Part shown: positions 56,201 through 64,000 of the stretch, one piece after another | How the letters are laid out: each line of letters opens with the position of its first letter | Numbering within the stretch: the stretch's first letter is position 1 | Assembly: GCF_009834545.1 (NCBI RefSeq) | Contig: NZ_CP019427.1 | Coordinates: forward strand, 1,137,001 to 1,201,000 | Reading direction: 5' to 3' | From: Pseudomonas sp. S04 | GTDB lineage: Bacteria > Pseudomonadota > Gammaproteobacteria > Pseudomonadales > Pseudomonadaceae | Length of the DNA stretch: 64,000 nt | Notes under the pieces: model-generated | The model's input: the letters and a program-made list of their open reading frames with translations, nothing else | The model's database searches: none | What the model was told of the DNA's origin: nothing | Position numbers and translations under genes: made by a program

Positions 56201-56980
56201 CATCGCCTGTCCATCGGGTTTCTCGTCGAAAATCCGTTTGAATGCGTGGCTCTCGCATTGCAGCGCCGGGCTTTGACAACGCTGGGCGCGTAACGCCGGG
56301 TCTTCCTCCAGGCGTTTGAGGCGGGCAGCGCTGAGCTGGATGTCGCTGAAACACAGTTGCACCGTTTCGGCGGCTTGATTATTCCAGGTGGCGGGCAGCC
56401 AGATGTCGCTGAGATCGACACCGCTCGGTTGTCGGTAATCGCCGCTGAATCCGTCTTTCTGGCGATACGTCTGTAGGTCGACGTCGCGGTAAGTTGTGAG
56501 CTCCCCATCCTGTTGTACTTCCAGTTCACGCCAGAGGCGATCGCGGTAAAACACATAGACATAACCGCTGCGGCACAAAACCGGCGTGCCCTGGTCGTAG
56601 CGGCTGCGAGTGCCGGGCAGCGCGGCGAAAGGCAGGATCGGCACGATCTGATTCCATTGCACTTCCAGTTGACGTGGGGTTACGCGCACGTCATCCAGCA
56701 ATGGCAGACGAATGGGCGGTCCTTGAGTGGTGTCGATTTCCAGCCACAGTTGATGCTTGAGTTGTGCCGACCATTCCCACACAAACAGCTCGCTGTGGAC
56801 GCTGGTCGAACGCTCAGTTTCGAGCACGACCTCATCAGTCAGGGCCTGGAGTGGTTCGAGGCCCGACTGATCGACGATCAGCAGTCGTTGGTTTTTCGCA
56901 TGGGCAGTGCCAATGACCTGAACGATCAGCTTGTCGGACTCGCAGCAGGGGCCGTCACTCAGCCTCCCGAGGCGCTTCAT
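53246..56980 (-). CDS. T6SS effector, VasX/BTH_I2691-like putative pore-forming toxin
   Basis: A 1244-residue protein. The N-terminal region carries the VasX-type signature (VLCRSGYVYVFYRDRLWREL at about 134-153) and a VasX-like linker. The C-terminal third contains four to five hydrophobic segments, near residues 842-862, 880-905, 947-967, 977-1006 and 1003-1030 (GWAALILVVIGAGLAWWLTD), followed by a soluble tail of about 200 residues. Known relatives (VasX, Tke5) form pores in target membranes. It has no PAAR or Rhs domain, so it must be loaded by the VgrG and DUF4123 partners. It overlaps the DUF4123 stop by four bases and its own stop overlaps the next start. Confidence 0.85.
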   Translation of the reverse strand: MKRLGRLSDGPCCESDKLIVQVIGTAHAKNQRLLIVDQSGLEPLQALTDEVVLETERSTSVHSELFVWEWSAQLKHQLWLEIDTTQGPPIRLPLLDDVRVTPRQLEVQWNQIVPILPFAALPGTRSRYDQGTPVLCRSGYVYVFYRDRLWRELEVQQDGELTTYRDVDLQTYRQKDGFSGDYRQPSGVDLSDIWLPATWNNQAAETVQLCFSDIQLSAARLKRLEEDPALRAQRCQSPALQCESHAFKRIFDEKPDGQAMLEAFSGINAWDAQASDSATKATVTWRNLAERAFPVSLIAPQRARQSGFEYLLDHPGRYVCDLSGQFAAQRKTEAKACLDLWEQGITPSLPATFESSAWADGLATLLSQLRGETLIADEADLWQPQPTVVDVLEAARKRRLCGVLLEDPRYRLRHLLSQIHLQQQLLTLYAERASLHEHHASAVLVQQLIVPANIGGQKNPLHACFDKVKEAGRRDINRFTAAVERALLWQQLTMAQALLAECLQQPVTQQTLADHLSLDSFDYLAALFAVSQTFAALATVPAQLDPLASNGDATNAVTGLSLYSPQASVGQTLLNDIAHDPAHPLHVMLWPAVNEAALAAPYVPPSEKTVNEGDGRLRADHLAVFESDPGPYYPQVEHLDGHLLEGLLASGALNSTLTGQSKAAVGTLVSIYENLAGALETANSAVKKPSGAQSANVAPTSVYLHELGVGQLRSLMPKTFGEAQFINRRDADPQRYYIFGLSDVPSGEQRPRRVMGEYLSARGQPMKAGNVDAFDTPSRARGSDHRLLAMPVEHPTVRNLSALNQRINAVYKADVEARGTDNARVTGALQQGVDEHAGLANSRVYRVLGSLPIAAGVLMLEVWNVRMEWAGREQVRREKGQYRSQLAVIAAGLDLAIALEMLAVKLAGTQSVLAVGRKVLFTISEESARKIFHSFAKRLVEKFTGRILAQIGSGLALTAIGLTDAWYAWKWGDDAGWAYLMMAMGGAISALSNLIIPTVTFLGLGPGGWAALILVVIGAGLAWWLTDKPIEEWLVNGPFGTQIHADNAHLLDPQRGFYYLISLFADIRINIGSNPEFVPNAKHDIHAKTPFQVISANTCIRIESNLPGLVTQMGAININAQCRLNTFELKGGRIKSETVPLKKLINSQLVSPKAQRLLPQGVELFFETPPSYAFDSVTGSSGIAQQWQVRAQCVLKQQNQRWVFPAPPPKDGTPFDITHNKPNFGNDGELYWADEVSNKSRNSN

Positions 56981-57672
56981 GATTGGGCCTGCGTGCAGTG
57001 GACGTTCAGAAAGTCGCTGATGGCGTCACTGTTGTCGATGCCTTGGCTCAACGCTTCTTCCATCAATTCATTGGCGTGCACAAATGAGCGCCCAGGATGT
57101 TGCTGCCACCAGTCATAAAGAAACTGTTCGGTGCGCTGGCGAATCAAAGCGTCTTCCTGGGTGACGCTCAGGGACAAATCCCTGTGTGTGCGTTCAATGG
57201 TCCAGTCTGTCGCATGGGGGTTGGTGAGCTGGTTCCAACCGGTTTCCCCTGCGGCCTGGGCGGCCCACGTCGCACCGAACCAGCGCAGGCGTGTGATCGG
57301 TCCCAGCCATAGGCTGAGGTCCTGCGCCGTACAGGCGACAAAAAAATAGCTGGCGACGGTTGGATTGCTGTAGCGCAGGATACCTTTGCGTTGTTGATCG
57401 AATTTAACGAACAAAATCTGTCGCAAGTGAGCAAGTACGGAGGGTGTGTCACAGGCGCTTTCGATCAGCAGCCCGGGCCATTCCAACGGGGTTTGCTCGA
57501 TCGCTTGGGTGAGCGTTGGCTGATTGTTCAGCCTGACCAGCAGCGGGCTTTGCTCGGCGAAACTGTTTAGCGAGGTGCTGGCGAACAGCTTCTGGGTATC
57601 AGGATGGGTCGCCAGGCTGTACAGGGTTTTGAGCTGAGCGGCAGGGCGTTCAAGCAGAATCCAGGTATTCAT
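56977..57672 (-). CDS. DUF4123 T6SS adaptor/chaperone
   Basis: A 231-residue protein with the DUF4123 pattern (LLERPAAQLKTLYSL near the start, GLLIESACDTPSVLAHLRQI, then LRWFGATWAAQ and EQFLYDWWQQHPGRSF). DUF4123 (Tap/TEC) proteins load effectors onto VgrG and are not secreted themselves. The ATG at 57672 follows GGAG inside the vgrG end and overlaps the vgrG stop by four bases (TCAT on the plus strand); the longer frame starting at 57711 is not needed. Confidence 0.88.
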   Translation of the reverse strand: MNTWILLERPAAQLKTLYSLATHPDTQKLFASTSLNSFAEQSPLLVRLNNQPTLTQAIEQTPLEWPGLLIESACDTPSVLAHLRQILFVKFDQQRKGILRYSNPTVASYFFVACTAQDLSLWLGPITRLRWFGATWAAQAAGETGWNQLTNPHATDWTIERTHRDLSLSVTQEDALIRQRTEQFLYDWWQQHPGRSFVHANELMEEALSQGIDNSDAISDFLNVHCTQAQS

Positions 57673-59735
57673 GATCGAGCTCCATAGCCCAAGGCTTTGC
57701 GGCATTGGCAATCGTTCAGCGGGCAGTCCATCGGTGTTCCACCGCTGGGCATCTGGCAGAGTTCAATCAATGCTTCGCTGCCAATTAGTTGTTTGAGGAG
57801 TGCGGTTGAAACCAATTCGGGTAGCGGCGCCTCGGTAGCGTCGAGGCTGATCGGTGCGGCGTTCATCAGGGGCATCGGTGCTCCACCGACCTGAATCGGC
57901 ACGCTACTGAACAGCCCTGCGGAATTGATCGTGATCCAGGCGCCACTGACCTGAAGGGTGACGCTGGCGCCGCCATCGATGACGACGTGTTGCCCAGCAC
58001 TAATGTGCACTTGCTGCTGGGCGCTCAAGCGCTGGTTGCTGACGCGAACATGGCGGTCGCCATGAACCGTCAGGTGATCGTCCTGTCTGATTTCCGTCAG
58101 CCGGTTACCGTGGGAGAGGTGCTGTTCTTCTGCGCGCAGTTCATGACTGGCGCTGCTGCCAACCACGATGCTGCGCTGGTTGTCGACTTGCACCCGCTCG
58201 TCGTTCAGCACGTGTTGTACGTAATCGCGCTGGGCGCGGATGGATATTTCCTCGGCTCCCTTGCGATCTTCGATGCGCAGCTCGTTGAAGCCTGCACCGC
58301 CGGGGCTGCTGTGGGTCTTGAAGGTGCTTCGGGTTTTCTCGGCGGGGAGGTCGAGCGGGGGAAGATTGGCACCGTTAGGCAGGCAGCCGACGATCAACGG
58401 TTTGTCCGGATCGCCCTGATTGAAGCCGACGATCACTTCCATGCCGACCCGAGGAATCAACACACTGCCATAACGATCATGGGCCCAGCCGCTGGCTACC
58501 CGGACCCAACAACTGGAGTGATCGTTGTGGTCGCCGTCGCGGTCCCAGGGAAACTGAATACGGACACGCCCGTATTCGTCGCAATGGATTTCTTCGCCGG
58601 GCGGGCCGCAGACCACTGCATGTTGATAGCCATTGATCGTGGCTTTGGGATGGTCGAGCGCAGGTCTGAAGGGCGCCTCCCACGGTGTGGCGAGAAAAGT
58701 GTTGCGGTAACCCTGGGAAAACTCTCCGCTTGAGGCAATGGTGATCGACTCTTGCAGCACTTGCGGTTGTTTGCCGGTGTGGATGACTTCAGTCAGTAAC
58801 CACAAATCATTCCATTCCTGGCGCGGGTGGCCGGTCAGGGGCAGGAAATGACCACTGAGTAGCATCGGCTGATCACTGCGTCCAGTGGCTTGTCGATAGT
58901 CGTTGCGGTGCCGTTCAAGGGCTCGTCGAGCGCGGTGTTTTCCGTGTTCGCGGTCGGTGAAATGACCGGGAAATCCGTAGTCTTCGAGTCTCGGCTGCGA
59001 AGAGTCTTTCGCTGCGCTCTCCAGTTGCAGCAAGGGCTTTTCGAAGTCGTAATCGCGGCGGGTCACGCCAGTGGGGCGGGTCTCCAATGCGAGCGTGAAG
59101 GCGTTGATCACCGGGTCATCGGCGACCAGTCCGGTGTCATGCAGGTAGGCGGTGGGGCGGTGGAGTCTGGGGAACACCGTTTGATCGTCCCCGAACACCA
59201 GTACATGCCCCTCGCGGCTGTGCTCGAAGTGGTAATGCAGGCCTTCTTCTTCGCAGAGTCGTTGCAGAAAATGCAGGCAGCTCTCGCCGTACTGGACGCA
59301 ATAGTCCCGTGGGCGGTAATCCGTGCCGAGGGCAAAACGGTAGCCATTGCGCAGGATGCCGTGGCTTTCCAGTACCTGGGCGATGATCTTCGGCACGCTC
59401 AGTTTCTGGAATATTTTCTGATCGAAACGGTGGCCCAGGTAGGCAAGGCTGGGCATCAGGCTGAGCTGGTAGTGGGTCAGGCGCTTGCCTGAATCGCCCT
59501 GGCCGACGCTATAAACCTGACCGTGAACTCCGGCGCCGTGGCGATCAAAGCCGAGGAATGCCGGGCGATGCAGAAGGCTTTCCAGGTCCAGGTCGGGACG
59601 CTCGCTGACCAGTTCCAGATCAAAGCGGAAGGGTTGGCTGATGGCTTCCTTTCCGGTGAACTCAAGAACTTGCAGGTCGTGGGTGAAACCCTCGATGTCC
59701 AAGAGGAAAGAGGCTTGGTTGGCAGGGCTGAACAT
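57669..59735 (-). CDS. vgrG: type VI secretion spike protein VgrG
   Basis: A 688-residue VgrG. Order: gp27-like domain (FLLDIEGFTHDLQVLEFTGK, YCVQYGESCLHFLQRLCEEE), gp5 OB-fold (CDEYGRVRIQFPWDRDGDHN, GWAHDRYGSVLIPRVGMEVI), then a beta-helix needle (DNQRSIVVGSSASHELRAEE). A tail of about 70 residues ends with four Cys (660, 671, 676, 678). The start at 59735 follows AAGGGA; the upstream frame to 59903 has no ribosome site. No other T6SS core gene is in the window, so it is an orphan cluster dependent on machinery elsewhere. Confidence 0.95.
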   Translation of the reverse strand: MFSPANQASFLLDIEGFTHDLQVLEFTGKEAISQPFRFDLELVSERPDLDLESLLHRPAFLGFDRHGAGVHGQVYSVGQGDSGKRLTHYQLSLMPSLAYLGHRFDQKIFQKLSVPKIIAQVLESHGILRNGYRFALGTDYRPRDYCVQYGESCLHFLQRLCEEEGLHYHFEHSREGHVLVFGDDQTVFPRLHRPTAYLHDTGLVADDPVINAFTLALETRPTGVTRRDYDFEKPLLQLESAAKDSSQPRLEDYGFPGHFTDREHGKHRARRALERHRNDYRQATGRSDQPMLLSGHFLPLTGHPRQEWNDLWLLTEVIHTGKQPQVLQESITIASSGEFSQGYRNTFLATPWEAPFRPALDHPKATINGYQHAVVCGPPGEEIHCDEYGRVRIQFPWDRDGDHNDHSSCWVRVASGWAHDRYGSVLIPRVGMEVIVGFNQGDPDKPLIVGCLPNGANLPPLDLPAEKTRSTFKTHSSPGGAGFNELRIEDRKGAEEISIRAQRDYVQHVLNDERVQVDNQRSIVVGSSASHELRAEEQHLSHGNRLTEIRQDDHLTVHGDRHVRVSNQRLSAQQQVHISAGQHVVIDGGASVTLQVSGAWITINSAGLFSSVPIQVGGAPMPLMNAAPISLDATEAPLPELVSTALLKQLIGSEALIELCQMPSGGTPMDCPLNDCQCRKALGYGARS

Positions 59736-59920
59736 CACACATCCCTTGTGCTGATTTAGAAGGGCGGGACTGTGAATGAGTGAATTTGGAATTGATGCAG
59801 GGCAATTCTGCTTCTTGTATGGGAATAGTGTTTTTACTTGGTAGGATTTTTCTTTGAGAAGTTTTCCTCTCTTTGATGCTGTCAAAACGGAATTGGACGG
59901 CATTCAGTCCGCCAGGCGGG

Positions 59921-59949
59921 CTGCCGTGGCGGCCTGATTACGTTATACT
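59921..59949 (+). promoter_or_regulatory. candidate prfB promoter
   Basis: TATACT at 59944-59949 with CTGCCG 17 bases upstream. The -10 is good and the -35 only partial. It lies about 40 bases before the prfB ATG, in the divergent interval with vgrG. Confidence 0.4.
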
Positions 59950-59988
59950 CGCCGGCTTTCAAAAGTTCGCCAACGAGTGCTGCCCGCC

Positions 59989-61084
59989 ATGGAAATCAAC
60001 CCGATCCTTAACAGTATCAAGGACCTGTCCGAGCGCTCCGAAACTATTCGGGGGTATCTTTGACTACGATCAAAAGCATGAGCGTCTGACCGAAGTCAAT
60101 CGCGAGCTTGAAGATCCGGCTGTCTGGAACAACCCTGAGTACGCTCAGAACCTGGGTCGCGAGCGTTCGCTGCTGGCCCAGATCGTAGAAACCCTCGATG
60201 AGATGTCCAGCGGTCTGGCTGATGCCAAGGACCTGCTGTTGATGTCTGCCGAGGAAGAAGACCAAGCTGCCGTCGACGACGTTGCAGCCGAAGTCGAACG
60301 CCTGCGCGAGGCCCTCGAGAAGCTCGAGTTCCGCCGCATGTTCAGCGGTGAGATGGACGCCAACAACGCCTACCTGGACATCCAGGCCGGTTCTGGCGGC
60401 ACCGAGGCCCAGGACTGGGCCAACATCCTGCTGCGCATGTACCTGCGCTGGGCGGACAAACGCGGTTTCGACGCGACCATCATGGAACTGTCGGCCGGTG
60501 AAGTCGCCGGGATCAAGGGCGCCACCGTGCACATCAAGGGCGAATACGCCTTTGGCTGGTTGCGTACCGAAATCGGCGTGCACCGCCTGGTGCGCAAGAG
60601 CCCGTACGACTCCGGCAACCGTCGCCATACCTCGTTCTCGGCCGTGTTCGTGTCGCCGGAAATCGATGACAACATCGAAATCGACATCAACCCCTCGGAC
60701 CTGCGTATCGACACCTACCGCTCCTCGGGGGCCGGTGGTCAGCACGTCAACACCACCGACTCGGCCGTACGTATCACCCACGTACCGTCCAACACCGTGG
60801 TCAGCTGCCAGAACGAACGCTCCCAGCACGCCAACAAAGACACCGCGATGAAAATGTTGCGGGCGCGCTTGTACGAGCAGGAAGTGCAGAAACGCAACGC
60901 CGCTTCGCAGGCCCTGGAAGACACCAAGTCGGACATCGGCTGGGGTCACCAGATCCGCTCGTACGTGCTCGATGCCTCGCGGATCAAGGATCTGCGCACT
61001 AACATCGAACGCAGCGACTGCGACAAGGTGCTCGACGGCGACATCGACGAATACCTGGTAGCCAGCCTGAAGCAAGGCTTGTAA
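59989..61084 (+). CDS. prfB: peptide chain release factor 2, with programmed +1 frameshift
   Basis: 364 residues. Translation starts at ATG 59989, reads 24 codons to CTT then UGA at 60061-60063, and must shift +1 to continue with GAC from 60062 to the TAA at 61082. The site is the classic one: GGGGG (internal Shine-Dalgarno), then TAT CTT TGA C. Downstream motifs are RF2-type: [20 protein letters not shown] contains GGT-type and the GGQ motif sits in [22 protein letters not shown]2 ends translation at UAA and UGA and limits its own synthesis through this stop. lysS follows. Confidence 0.97.
60056..60064 (+). promoter_or_regulatory. programmed +1 ribosomal frameshift site of prfB
   Basis: TAT CTT TGA C, directly preceded by CGGGGG, matches the conserved prfB autoregulatory slip site. 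The in-frame UGA at 60061-60063 is bypassed when RF2 is scarce. Confidence 0.95.
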
Positions 61085-61121
61085 GACATGCAACACGGGA
61101 TCGCCTGACTCACCGCGATCC

Positions 61122-61150
61122 TCTGTAGGAGCCGGCTTGCCGGCGATCCC
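61122..61150. repeat. single REP-like element between prfB and lysS
   Basis: TGTAGGAGCCGGCTTGCCGG followed by CGATCCCC; a diverged variant of the REP core with only one clear copy. It is the only notable feature in the 115-base prfB-lysS interval. Confidence 0.7.
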
Positions 61151-61199
61151 CAGGCCGCTGGCCTGGGGGCAACGAACCCGTGATGGAATTTTTGAAGAC

Positions 61200-62702
61200 A
61201 TGAGCGACCTAGAACTCGACCCGCAAGCCCTGCAACAGGAAGAAAACACCCTGATCGCCCTGCGCAAGGAAAAGCTTGCTGCCGAGCGCGCCAAGGGCAA
61301 CGCCTTCCCGAACGACTTCCGCCGTGACAACTACTGCGATGCCCTGCAGAAGCAGTACGCGGACAAGACCAAGGAAGAGCTCGCAGAGGCTGCAATCCCG
61401 GTCAAGGTTGCCGGTCGCATCATGCTCAACCGTGGCTCGTTCATGGTGATCCAGGACATGTCCGGGCGCATCCAGGTCTACGTCAACCGCAAGACCCTGT
61501 CCGAAGAAACCCTGGCCGCGGTGAAAACCTGGGACCTGGGCGACATCATTGCCGCCGAAGGCACCCTGGCCCGTTCCGGCAAGGGCGACCTGTACGTGGA
61601 AATGACCAGCGTGCGCCTGCTGACCAAGTCGCTGCGCCCACTGCCAGACAAACACCACGGCCTGACCGACACCGAACAGCGTTATCGCCAGCGCTACGTC
61701 GACCTGATCGTCAATGACGAAGTGCGTCAGACGTTCCGCGTGCGTTCGCAAGTCATCGCCCATATCCGTAGCTTCCTGATGCAGCGCGACTTCCTTGAAG
61801 TCGAGACGCCGATGCTGCAAACCATCCCTGGTGGTGCTGCGGCCAAGCCGTTCGAAACGCACCACAATGCCCTGGACATGGAAATGTTCCTGCGCATCGC
61901 GCCTGAGCTGTACCTCAAGCGCCTGGTTGTCGGTGGCTTCGAGAAAGTCTTCGAGATCAACCGCAACTTCCGTAACGAGGGCGTTTCGACTCGTCACAAC
62001 CCTGAATTCACCATGTTGGAGTTCTACCAGGCGTACGCCGACTACGAAGACAACATGGACCTGACCGAAGAACTGTTCCGCGAGTTGGCACAGCTGGTCC
62101 TGGGCAGCACCGACGTGCCGTACGGCGACAAGGTGTTCCACTTCGGCGAGCCGTTCGTGCGCCTGTCGGTCTTCGACTCGATCCTCAAGTACAACCCTGA
62201 GCTGACCGCCGACGACCTGACCGACATCGACAAGGCACGTGCCATCGCCAAGAAAGCCGGGGCCAAGGTGCTGGGTTTCGAAGGCCTGGGCAAGCTGCAA
62301 GTGATGATTTTCGAAGAGCTGGTCGAGCACAAGCTGGAGCAGCCGCACTTCATCACCCAGTACCCGTTCGAAGTGTCGCCGCTGGCTCGTCGCAACGATG
62401 ACAACCCGAACGTCACCGACCGCTTCGAGCTGTTCATCGGTGGTCGCGAAATCGCCAACGCCTACTCCGAGTTGAACGACGCGGAAGACCAGGCCGAGCG
62501 TTTCATGGCCCAGGTGGCCGACAAGGACGCCGGTGACGACGAAGCCATGCACTACGACGCCGACTTCGTACGTGCGCTGGAATACGGTATGCCGCCGACG
62601 GCGGGTGAGGGCATCGGTATCGATCGCCTGGTGATGTTGTTGACCAACTCACCGTCGATCCGCGATGTGATCCTGTTCCCGCACATGCGACCGCAAGCGT
62701 AA
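61200..62702 (+). CDS. lysS: lysyl-tRNA synthetase (class II)
   Basis: A 500-residue synthetase. The OB-fold anticodon domain ([20 protein letters not shown]) and class II motifs ([60 protein letters not shown]) are complete. Start at ATG 61200. It follows prfB, a pairing conserved in gamma-proteobacteria. Confidence 0.98.
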   Translation: MSDLELDPQALQQEENTLIALRKEKLAAERAKGNAFPNDFRRDNYCDALQKQYADKTKEELAEAAIPVKVAGRIMLNRGSFMVIQDMSGRIQVYVNRKTLSEETLAAVKTWDLGDIIAAEGTLARSGKGDLYVEMTSVRLLTKSLRPLPDKHHGLTDTEQRYRQRYVDLIVNDEVRQTFRVRSQVIAHIRSFLMQRDFLEVETPMLQTIPGGAAAKPFETHHNALDMEMFLRIAPELYLKRLVVGGFEKVFEINRNFRNEGVSTRHNPEFTMLEFYQAYADYEDNMDLTEELFRELAQLVLGSTDVPYGDKVFHFGEPFVRLSVFDSILKYNPELTADDLTDIDKARAIAKKAGAKVLGFEGLGKLQVMIFEELVEHKLEQPHFITQYPFEVSPLARRNDDNPNVTDRFELFIGGREIANAYSELNDAEDQAERFMAQVADKDAGDDEAMHYDADFVRALEYGMPPTAGEGIGIDRLVMLLTNSPSIRDVILFPHMRPQA

Positions 62703-62714
62703 ATGCCGCAGTGA

Positions 62715-62746
62715 AAAAGCCGCCTATATCAGGCGGCTTTTTATTG
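62715..62746 (+). terminator. terminator after lysS
   Basis: Twelve-base stem AAAAAGCCGCCT/AGGCGGCTTTTT with an ATATC loop and T-rich tail. Confidence 0.93.
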
Positions 62747-62799
62747 CCTGTATGGAACAAACGTATCAACTTGTTGCTTCCAACTGCGAGGTAAGACCG

Positions 62800-63516
62800 G
62801 TGAATCGTGCAAATGCTCAAGAAGGAGCAGCGGGGGTCGCTACGGCGGTCGCTGAAAGTGTTCAGTACCAGGGCCGCAAGGCCAGCCGACAGGGCAGTGA
62901 ACAGCGTCGACAGGACATCCTCGACGCCGCGATGCGCATTGTCGTGCGCGACGGTGTGCGGGCGGTGCGGCACCGCGCCGTAGCCGCCGAGGCCAGTGTG
63001 CCATTGTCGGCGACCACCTACTATTTCAAGGATATCGATGACCTGCTCACCGATACCTTTGCCCAGTACGTGGAGCGCAGCGCGGCCTATATGGCCAAGC
63101 TGTGGGCCAATCATGAAGGACTGCTGCGCGAGATGGTCGACAGCGGGGATGGCAGCCCCGAGGCACGTTCGCGGCTGGCCGACGACATCGCCCGGTTCAC
63201 CGCCGACTATGTGCACCGGCAACTGCTCAACCGCCGCGAGCACCTGATGGCGGAACAGGCGTTCCGCCAGGAGGCCTTGCTCAACCCGCGCCTGGCGTTG
63301 CTGGTGCGTTCCCATCAGCAGATTCTCCTGCAGGGTACCTGCCAGCTATTCCAGGTGCTGGGCTCGCCGGAACCGCAACAGGATGCCAAAGTGTTGACGG
63401 CGATAATCGGACGGATGGAATATCAAGGCCTGCTCAACGAGGCGCAGCCGCTGGCGGAGGATGAAATGCTCGGAATCCTCACGCGGTATATGCACTTGGT
63501 GCTGGCCTCGGTGTAA
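62800..63516 (+). CDS. TetR/AcrR family transcriptional regulator
   Basis: A 238-residue regulator. The HTH is at about residues 35-85 (RRQDILDAAMRIVVRDGVRA, RAVAAEASVPLSATTYYFKD). I chose GTG 62800 because GAGG lies at good spacing upstream; the ATG at 62752 has no ribosome site and lies only six bases after the terminator. PAO1 also has a TetR-type gene beyond lysS (from memory). Target unknown. Confidence 0.88.
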   Translation: MNRANAQEGAAGVATAVAESVQYQGRKASRQGSEQRRQDILDAAMRIVVRDGVRAVRHRAVAAEASVPLSATTYYFKDIDDLLTDTFAQYVERSAAYMAKLWANHEGLLREMVDSGDGSPEARSRLADDIARFTADYVHRQLLNRREHLMAEQAFRQEALLNPRLALLVRSHQQILLQGTCQLFQVLGSPEPQQDAKVLTAIIGRMEYQGLLNEAQPLAEDEMLGILTRYMHLVLASV

Positions 63517-63569
63517 CCCTTGGGGGAGGGCAGATTGCGCTGTCGGTGTGTGCTGACTAGGAGTCTTGA

Positions 63570-64000
63570 ATGAAGTACTGGCGTGTCGTGGTGATCACCC
63601 TGTCGTTCCTGCTGCTCAGCGGCTGCCTGGTGTCATTCAAGCAGGCCATGCCGGGCAGCGAGGCTGCGCCGGCGGGGTTGCTCGGTAAATGGACCAGCAA
63701 GAATGCCTGGGGTGAAGCACAGAACCTGGACCTGACCCGTGTCGGCCCGGACCGCTACCAGGCGGTCAGCTACTTCAAGGCCAAGCCCAAGGAGCGCGAG
63801 GCCTATCCGTTCACGGTGGCGCGCCACGGCAATCGCTGGTACCTCTCGGCCAAGGTGCCGGCCCAGTACGGCGGCAACTTCACTATCGCCGGGTTTGAAC
63901 TGAACGATAAACAGGAACTGGTGATCTACAACCTCGATCTCGAGCAGATCCGCCAGGCGCTTGGGCAACAACTCAAGGGTGAGCCGTTCAGCACCGACGA
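63570..64000 (+). CDS. lipoprotein, C-terminal end outside the window
   Basis: Starts at ATG 63570 behind TAGGAG. The signal MKYWRVVVITLSFLLLSGC has a clear lipobox with Cys19, so the mature protein is lipid-anchored. About 143 residues are visible (LLGKWTSKNAWGEAQNLDLT, YYLSAKVPAQYGG-type segment) with no recognised domain. The frame is open at the window edge. Confidence 0.82.
   Translation, partial: MKYWRVVVITLSFLLLSGCLVSFKQAMPGSEAAPAGLLGKWTSKNAWGEAQNLDLTRVGPDRYQAVSYFKAKPKEREAYPFTVARHGNRWYLSAKVPAQYGGNFTIAGFELNDKQELVIYNLDLEQIRQALGQQLKGEPFSTD

Noticed and set aside
59736..59920. Sigma-54 promoter for vgrG
   Set aside because: No GG-N10-GC pattern was found at suitable distance; a lone TTGACA on the minus strand has no convincing -10.
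59873..60061. Upstream extension of the main prfB frame to 59873
   Set aside because: The real start is in another frame at 59989 and joins by the +1 shift; the extension overlaps promoter sequence.

Overview
The window reads as one contiguous stretch of a fluorescent Pseudomonas chromosome (P. fluorescens complex). Evidence: high-GC codon use throughout, REP elements with a GCGGGCTTGCCCGC core between genes, a complete seven-gene wsp operon, and a gene order (purT ... ffh-rpsP-rimM-trmD-rplS ... xerD-dsbC-hom-thrC ... recJ ... wsp ... prfB-lysS) that, from memory, follows the P. aeruginosa PAO1 order around PA3755 to PA3698, with insertions and losses. No rRNA, tRNA, IS element, prophage or CRISPR array was seen.

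Layout. 1-5.3 kb: a truncated L,D-transpeptidase, two NUDIX hydrolases, a gamma-class carbonic anhydrase, a DUF1289 protein, a 0.9 kb nested inverted-repeat element with a (CTGGCT)9 core, a VUT-family membrane protein and purT. 5.4-12.8 kb: an MHS-type MFS transporter, a CorC-like protein, a YpjD-like protein, ffh, and the rpsP-rimM-trmD-rplS translation operon closed by a strong terminator. 12.9-19.5 kb: a cation:proton antiporter, xerD, dsbC, and hom-thrC preceded by three tandem hairpins. 19.6-29.2 kb: a kinase-less sensor-like protein, DUF3509, a possible sRNA, a periplasmic binding-protein-like gene, a CaiB/BaiF CoA-transferase, yaeQ, recJ, an OYE-family reductase and opgD. 29.5-30.3 kb: a small conserved-looking protein and a RelE/ParE-type toxin-antitoxin pair with a palindromic operator.

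30.5-42.4 kb is a polyamine uptake and catabolism cluster, all on the minus strand: a Tat-exported spermidine dehydrogenase, an APC permease, two paralogous aldehyde dehydrogenases flanking an ydcSTUV-type ABC transporter, and a LysR regulator. A likely scheme is periplasmic oxidation of spermidine, import of polyamines, and oxidation of aminoaldehydes to GABA. 43.5-52 kb is the wsp chemosensory operon (wspA-F and the diguanylate cyclase wspR), which controls c-di-GMP and biofilm formation.

52.2-59.7 kb is the main accessory cargo: a four-gene, fully overlapping type VI secretion module (vgrG, DUF4123 adaptor, a 1244-residue VasX/BTH_I2691-like putative pore-forming effector, and a candidate two-TM immunity protein) sitting between wspR and prfB, which are neighbours in PAO1. 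The remaining T6SS machinery is not in the window, so this is an orphan vgrG island. The window ends with prfB (with its programmed +1 frameshift), lysS, a TetR regulator and a truncated lipoprotein gene.
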